From the NCBI GenBank assembly GCA_003648815.1, contig QMPZ01000015.1:1-19323 (forward strand): a DNA stretch of 19,323 bases, read 5' to 3'. This DNA is from Candidatus Aerophobota bacterium (lineage in GTDB: Bacteria; Aerophobota; Aerophobia; Aerophobales; B47-G16). Under the pieces are notes generated by a model, which was given only the letters and a program-made list of their open reading frames with translations, was not told where the DNA came from and ran no database searches. Both the position numbers and the translations under genes were made by a program. This document shows positions 16,648-19,323 of this stretch, in pieces (the first letter of the stretch is position 1; each line of letters opens with the position of its first letter).

Positions 16648-17787
16648 ATGAAGGTTCTTAAGATGAGCTCTAAACATGTAATGAAGGTAAGGCAGAACCT
16701 ATCGCAAAGGCTCAAACAGATAGGAAAGATGAAATTGGGGCAATTTCTGTCCCTCTCTGAGGATAAGTTTGAAAGCTATCTTAGAGAAGTTGAGGCAGAC
16801 CCACTCTTTCAGGAACTGAAGGATAAGTATCACTTAATTGGCTATAAGAGATTCCGTGACGTATCGGAAAGACCATCCTCCTTGGCCCTTAAGGAGGAAC
16901 TTGTTCCTCAACAGGATGATGGCATTGACGTAGAGTCTTTATTGGAAACAAGTCCTGAGGTGTTGGCCATTCTTAAGAAAGTGGGAAATGCCGTAGGATT
17001 AAAACAGTTCACCGATTTTCTTTACAAAGGAACTCTTAAGATAAGTCAGATTGCCCAAAGATGTTCTCTTTCTCCTGAGGAGGTGCGGATTTTCAAAGAT
17101 TTCATCAACAAATTCCAGATACAATCCCTATTTGCTTCCTCTTCATCTTTCATGGCGCCGTCCACTTCTTCCAGGTTTTTTAAAATAGCCTCCATTGAGA
17201 AAGGGGAGAATGGTCTTCTCATCTGTCCGCTGGATAAGGAAAGCTACTTGATCAAGGGGAGGTATTTCATCAATTATTCCCGTTTTGAGAAATTGATAGC
17301 AGAAAGAAAGTTTACTGAGGACAAGATAAATAAAATCTCCGCTTTCTTCAAGAAGTTGGATTTGATAAATCGCAGGACCACCGCTTTGTATCAGGTGCTT
17401 TATCAGTTGAAGGAGATACAGCGCAAGTTCTTCGAGACAGGAAATCCCGAGGACCTTGTTCCCTTAACTCAGAGCGAGTTGGCTAATCGTATCGGGATAT
17501 GTGTCTCAACTGTTAGCCGGGCTATCGCCAAAAAGAGCATTCTCACCCCTCAAGGAGAGGAAAAGCCTCTTAAATTCTTCTTTTCCAAAAGAAGAGTTGA
17601 AAATCTTCTCTCAAAAATTCTTACCCAGGAAAGAAAATGGATAAAGGAAGGTATCCTTTCTAAACCTTTCAGCGATGAGGAAATCAGGAAAATGCTAAAG
17701 AAGAGATATGGAATTGAGATGAGCCGACGCACTGTCTGTAAGTACAGAAAGATGCTGAAGGTTCCTTCCTCTTACCAGAGAGGTTGA
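16648..17787 (+). CDS. Divergent sigma-54 (RpoN)-like sigma factor
   Basis: The C-terminal half aligns by eye with sigma-54. A helix-turn-helix at about 273-292 (SELANRIGICVSTVSRAI) is followed by LKFFFSK, matching the usual LKYFFSS, and by an RpoN box SRRTVCKYRK at 359-368 (consensus ARRTVAKYRE) near the end. The segment at 228-265 (INKISAFFKKLDLINRRT, then a helix ending in FFETG) resembles the core-binding part of RpoN. At the N-terminus, LSLSEDKFESYLREVEADPLF (35-54, joined) echoes region I of RpoN, whose pattern ends in NPLL, but the usual Gln-rich character is nearly gone. At 379 residues it is shorter than most RpoN (430-500). Sigma-54 recruits polymerase to -24/-12 promoters and needs an AAA+ activator; none is in the window. 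ATG 16663, with AAGG 8 bases upstream, may be the true start rather than 16648. It converges on the flagellar operon. Confidence 0.82.
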   Translation: MKVLKMSSKHVMKVRQNLSQRLKQIGKMKLGQFLSLSEDKFESYLREVEADPLFQELKDKYHLIGYKRFRDVSERPSSLALKEELVPQQDDGIDVESLLETSPEVLAILKKVGNAVGLKQFTDFLYKGTLKISQIAQRCSLSPEEVRIFKDFINKFQIQSLFASSSSFMAPSTSSRFFKIASIEKGENGLLICPLDKESYLIKGRYFINYSRFEKLIAERKFTEDKINKISAFFKKLDLINRRTTALYQVLYQLKEIQRKFFETGNPEDLVPLTQSELANRIGICVSTVSRAIAKKSILTPQGEEKPLKFFFSKRRVENLLSKILTQERKWIKEGILSKPFSDEEIRKMLKKRYGIEMSRRTVCKYRKMLKVPSSYQRG

Positions 17788-17794
17788 CCTCTTT
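17777..17794. terminator. Possible shared hairpin between convergent genes
   Basis: AGAGAGG-TTGA-CCTCTTT forms a 7-pair stem (one G-T pair) with a 4-base loop, spanning the stop of the sigma-54-like gene and touching the stop of the facing small gene. It could slow transcription from both sides. Neither strand shows a clear T run after it, so an intrinsic terminator is only a guess. Confidence 0.3.
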
Positions 17795-18035
17795 ACACTT
17801 TAATATCAATAAACTGTCCTTTTCCTTCTTCTGTTACTTTTTTTCTAATTTCTTTATTTTTTCCTTCTTTTGATGCAGCAGGTAGAATTTTACCTTTTCC
17901 CTTCAGATACCTTTTCATCTCTTCAGCAAATTCCTTTTTGTGTTTATGATTAGACCCTCGGCCTTGCAGGGGAGTAACTTCCCTACTCTGCTTTATTCTA
18001 GCAGGGACATTCGGAATATCTTTTATCTCCTCCAT
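17793..18035 (-). CDS. Small Lys-rich protein of unknown function, last gene of the flagellar operon
   Basis: An 80-residue reading frame directly follows fliA. I do not recognise the family. The start MEEIKDIPNVPARIKQ is followed by a charged, probably helical stretch (KKEFAEEMKRYLKGKGK, about 33-49), a Lys-rich segment, and a short hydrophobic tail, GQFIDIKV. There is no signal peptide or membrane segment. AAGGAAGGAG lies ahead of the chosen ATG (about 11 bases), right after the fliA TAA. An in-frame ATG at 18071 would add 12 residues and overlap fliA but has no binding site. It does not look like the anti-sigma factor FlgM, although its place next to a sigma-28 gene invites that idea. The tight spacing and good binding site favour a real gene. 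Confidence 0.6.
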   Translation of the reverse strand: MEEIKDIPNVPARIKQSREVTPLQGRGSNHKHKKEFAEEMKRYLKGKGKILPAASKEGKNKEIRKKVTEEGKGQFIDIKV

Positions 18036-18054
18036 CTCATCATCATCTCCTTCC

Positions 18055-18819
18055 TTAAAGGATATCGGCATAACTGAACTTTGACTTTAGGCGACTTCTC
18101 AGATGTAGGATTGCTCTCGTGTGGATTTGAGAGATCCGAGATTCTGATAACCCCAAAATTTTTCCGATCTCCTTCAAGGTCAAATCCTCATAGTAATACA
18201 GGGTGATGACCGTTCTCTCCTGCTCGGATAGCTCGAGTATCGCTTTCCTCAAGATATTTCTTGTCTCCTGCTTTTCTAATGCAGAAAAGGGGTTCTCTGC
18301 TTGGGGAGAGGGAACTATCTCTGCCAAGCTCCTGGAGTCATCTTCCTTTTCATCCAGAGAACGGGTAGAAAGGTAAGTTTCCTCTATAAGTAGTTTATGG
18401 AGCTCATTCTTTTTGATTCCCATAGACTTTGCCAGTTCCTCATTTGTAGGCGTTCTGCCTAACTCCTTCTGTAGAGAAAGGTAGGTTTTCTCTAAGAGAT
18501 TTGCTTTCTTGCGAAGGGAACGAGGAACCCAATCCAGGGAGCGCAACTCGTCTATTATCGCTCCCTGGATTCGCCGAATAGCATATGTCTCGAACTTTAC
18601 CTTTCTTTCGGGATCAAACTTATCGATGGCCTCCATCAGTCCAACTATCCCGCTGCTGATCAGGTCATCTATACAGATTGAGGGAAGCTCAGATACAGGC
18701 AAACGATCCACCACGTACCTGACCAGGGGTAGATAATGTATGATTAGCTTTTCCCTTATCTCTGGATTTGGGTTTTTCTTGTATTGAAGCCAGATTTTTT
18801 CAACCTTTTCTTTGCGCAT
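18055..18819 (-). CDS. fliA: RNA polymerase sigma-28 factor, FliA/WhiG family
   Basis: Sigma-28 directs polymerase to late flagellar, motility and chemotaxis promoters. Region 2 is well kept: IDDLISSGIVGLMEAIDKFD, then FETYAIRRIQGAIIDELRSLDWVPRSLR, a FliA/WhiG hallmark. Region 3 (GRTPTNEELAKSMGI) and region 4 (ELSEQERTVITLYYYEDLTL, then the helix-turn-helix GKILGLSESRISQIHTRA) follow. The ATG at 18819 is preferred because AGGTGA lies a few bases upstream; the GTG at 18828 would start inside that site and add 3 residues. The length of 254 is typical. It lies downstream of flhA and a small membrane gene and upstream of a small unknown gene, as in a flagellar operon. No FlgM-like anti-sigma gene is visible. 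Sporulation-type sigma of the same family is possible but less likely beside flhA. Confidence 0.94.
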   Translation of the reverse strand: MRKEKVEKIWLQYKKNPNPEIREKLIIHYLPLVRYVVDRLPVSELPSICIDDLISSGIVGLMEAIDKFDPERKVKFETYAIRRIQGAIIDELRSLDWVPRSLRKKANLLEKTYLSLQKELGRTPTNEELAKSMGIKKNELHKLLIEETYLSTRSLDEKEDDSRSLAEIVPSPQAENPFSALEKQETRNILRKAILELSEQERTVITLYYYEDLTLKEIGKILGLSESRISQIHTRAILHLRSRLKSKFSYADIL

Positions 18820-18825
18820 TTTCTT

Positions 18826-18832
18826 CACCTGT
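18826..18832 (-). promoter_or_regulatory. Ribosome binding site deciding the fliA start
   Basis: On the minus strand the order is CAGGTGAAGAAAATG. AGGTGA sits about 6 bases ahead of the ATG at 18819. The in-frame GTG at 18828 is part of the site itself, so the ATG is the better start. Confidence 0.55.
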
Positions 18833-18871
18833 CATCTGTATAGCTTATCTTGCACTTCGGTGATGATATTT

Positions 18872-19072
18872 CTACTCACCTTTTCCTTTGCTTAACCACT
18901 CAAGGACCTGTCTTATTATCACGGTCCACACTAAGATGATGACAAATCCTGCCAGAGCTTTCTTGAAGCTTCCCAGCAGGGAAACGTCTTTTGATAAACA
19001 GACGATAAATATAATAAGGAAGATAATTATTCCTGCTTTTAATTCCAACCTCAACGTGCTTTTTTCTCTCAT
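18872..19072 (-). CDS. Small two-helix membrane protein between flhA and fliA
   Basis: A 66-residue protein with two predicted membrane helices at about 12-26 (AGIIIFLIIFIVCLS) and 40-58 (AGFVIILVWTVIIRQVLEWL region), joined by a short polar loop (KDVSLLGSFKK). The N-terminus is basic (MREKSTLRLELK) and the C-terminus charged (SKGKGE). I do not recognise a family. Its ATG overlaps the flhA stop as ATGA, so translation is very likely coupled to flhA, and fliA follows about 50 bases later. This is the place where many bacteria carry flhF and flhG. A role in the flagellar export apparatus or the basal body is a guess from position only. Confidence 0.65.
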   Translation of the reverse strand: MREKSTLRLELKAGIIIFLIIFIVCLSKDVSLLGSFKKALAGFVIILVWTVIIRQVLEWLSKGKGE

Positions 19073-19323
19073 TCAATGCTCACCACTCCTATGGGCTTTA
19101 TCTGGGTATCAGGGGTAACCTCGTTGTATGAGAGCACCACCAGGGAGGGGAAAAATTTCTCCATAATTCTCTTAAAATAAGGCCTTACCCCGGGAGAGGT
19201 CAACACAATAGGCTGATAGTTTAACGAGGCAGCTTTTTCTATTAGTGGGGTAAGCCTGGCTACAATTTGTTGAATAGTTTGCGGTTTTATGTTAATGTAA
19301 GAGGTGCGCTCCTTATGTTCCAC
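19069..19323 (-). CDS. flhA: Flagellar export protein FlhA, C-terminal end only
   Basis: FlhA is the inner-membrane core of the flagellar type III export gate. Its cytoplasmic C-terminal domain docks chaperone-substrate complexes. Only the last 84 residues are visible, and the frame is open to the window edge, so the GTG at 19321-19323 is not a start. The fragment carries the typical FlhA ending: QPIVLTSPGVRPYFKRIMEK, then FFPSLVVLSYNEVTPDTQI, then PIGVVSIE. LSYNE followed by two residues and D, and the preceding TSP-x-xR-x-Y, are characteristic. The related injectisome protein family (SctV) has a similar domain, but the neighbouring sigma-28 favours FlhA. Its stop overlaps the next start (ATGA). 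Confidence 0.92.
   Translation of the reverse strand: MEHKERTSYINIKPQTIQQIVARLTPLIEKAASLNYQPIVLTSPGVRPYFKRIMEKFFPSLVVLSYNEVTPDTQIKPIGVVSIE

Noticed and set aside
17793..18035. Small protein as FlgM anti-sigma factor
   Set aside because: No FlgM-like helical pattern was seen; only the position next to fliA supports it.
18829..18871. A sigma-28 or sigma-54 promoter in front of fliA
   Set aside because: The 43 bases show no TAAA/GCCGATAA pair and no GG/GC pair at -24/-12 spacing on the minus strand by eye.

Overview
The window is a densely packed stretch of bacterial chromosome. The genes suggest a flagellated diderm bacterium. BamA, with five POTRA domains, a barrel and a terminal Phe, points to an outer membrane. 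The FlhA C-terminus and a sigma-28 factor point to flagella. ClpC, better known from Firmicutes and Cyanobacteria, sits beside bamA. BamA's usual neighbours (lpx, fabZ, skp) are absent. This mixture fits an uncultured, deep-branching diderm lineage better than a well-known proteobacterium, but I cannot name the phylum from the sequence alone. Arg codons are mostly AGG/AGA and the coding strand is purine-rich.

Bases 1-17787 (+ strand) form one nearly gapless head-to-tail run: serA (5' end off the window), dnaB, purA, clpC (broken by one in-frame TGA), bamA, lipB, rsmD, uvrC, an ogt/MGMT-type alkyltransferase, secA, ilvB, tRNA-Arg(CCG), and a divergent sigma-54 (RpoN)-like gene. Gaps between neighbours are 2-27 bases, or genes overlap, so much of the run may be co-transcribed. 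The products serve unrelated needs: serine, branched-chain amino acid and AMP synthesis, replication, proteolysis, outer-membrane assembly, protein export, lipoylation, 16S rRNA modification and DNA repair.

Bases 17793-19323 (- strand) are the end of a flagellar operon read toward the first run: flhA (C-terminal 85 codons only), a 66-residue two-helix membrane protein of unknown function, a FliA/WhiG-type sigma-28 gene, and a small Lys-rich protein of unknown function. Its last stop codon lies 5 bases from the stop of the sigma-54-like gene, so the two sigma-factor loci converge.

The points most worth a second look are: (1) the sigma-54-like factor, which keeps a clear RpoN box and DNA-binding domain but has a strongly altered, Gln-poor activator region, and converges on the flagellar sigma-28 operon; (2) the single TGA inside an otherwise intact clpC; and (3) two small unrecognised proteins flanking fliA. 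No CRISPR array, insertion sequence, integrase or phage gene was seen, and no stretch over 300 bases lacks a gene.
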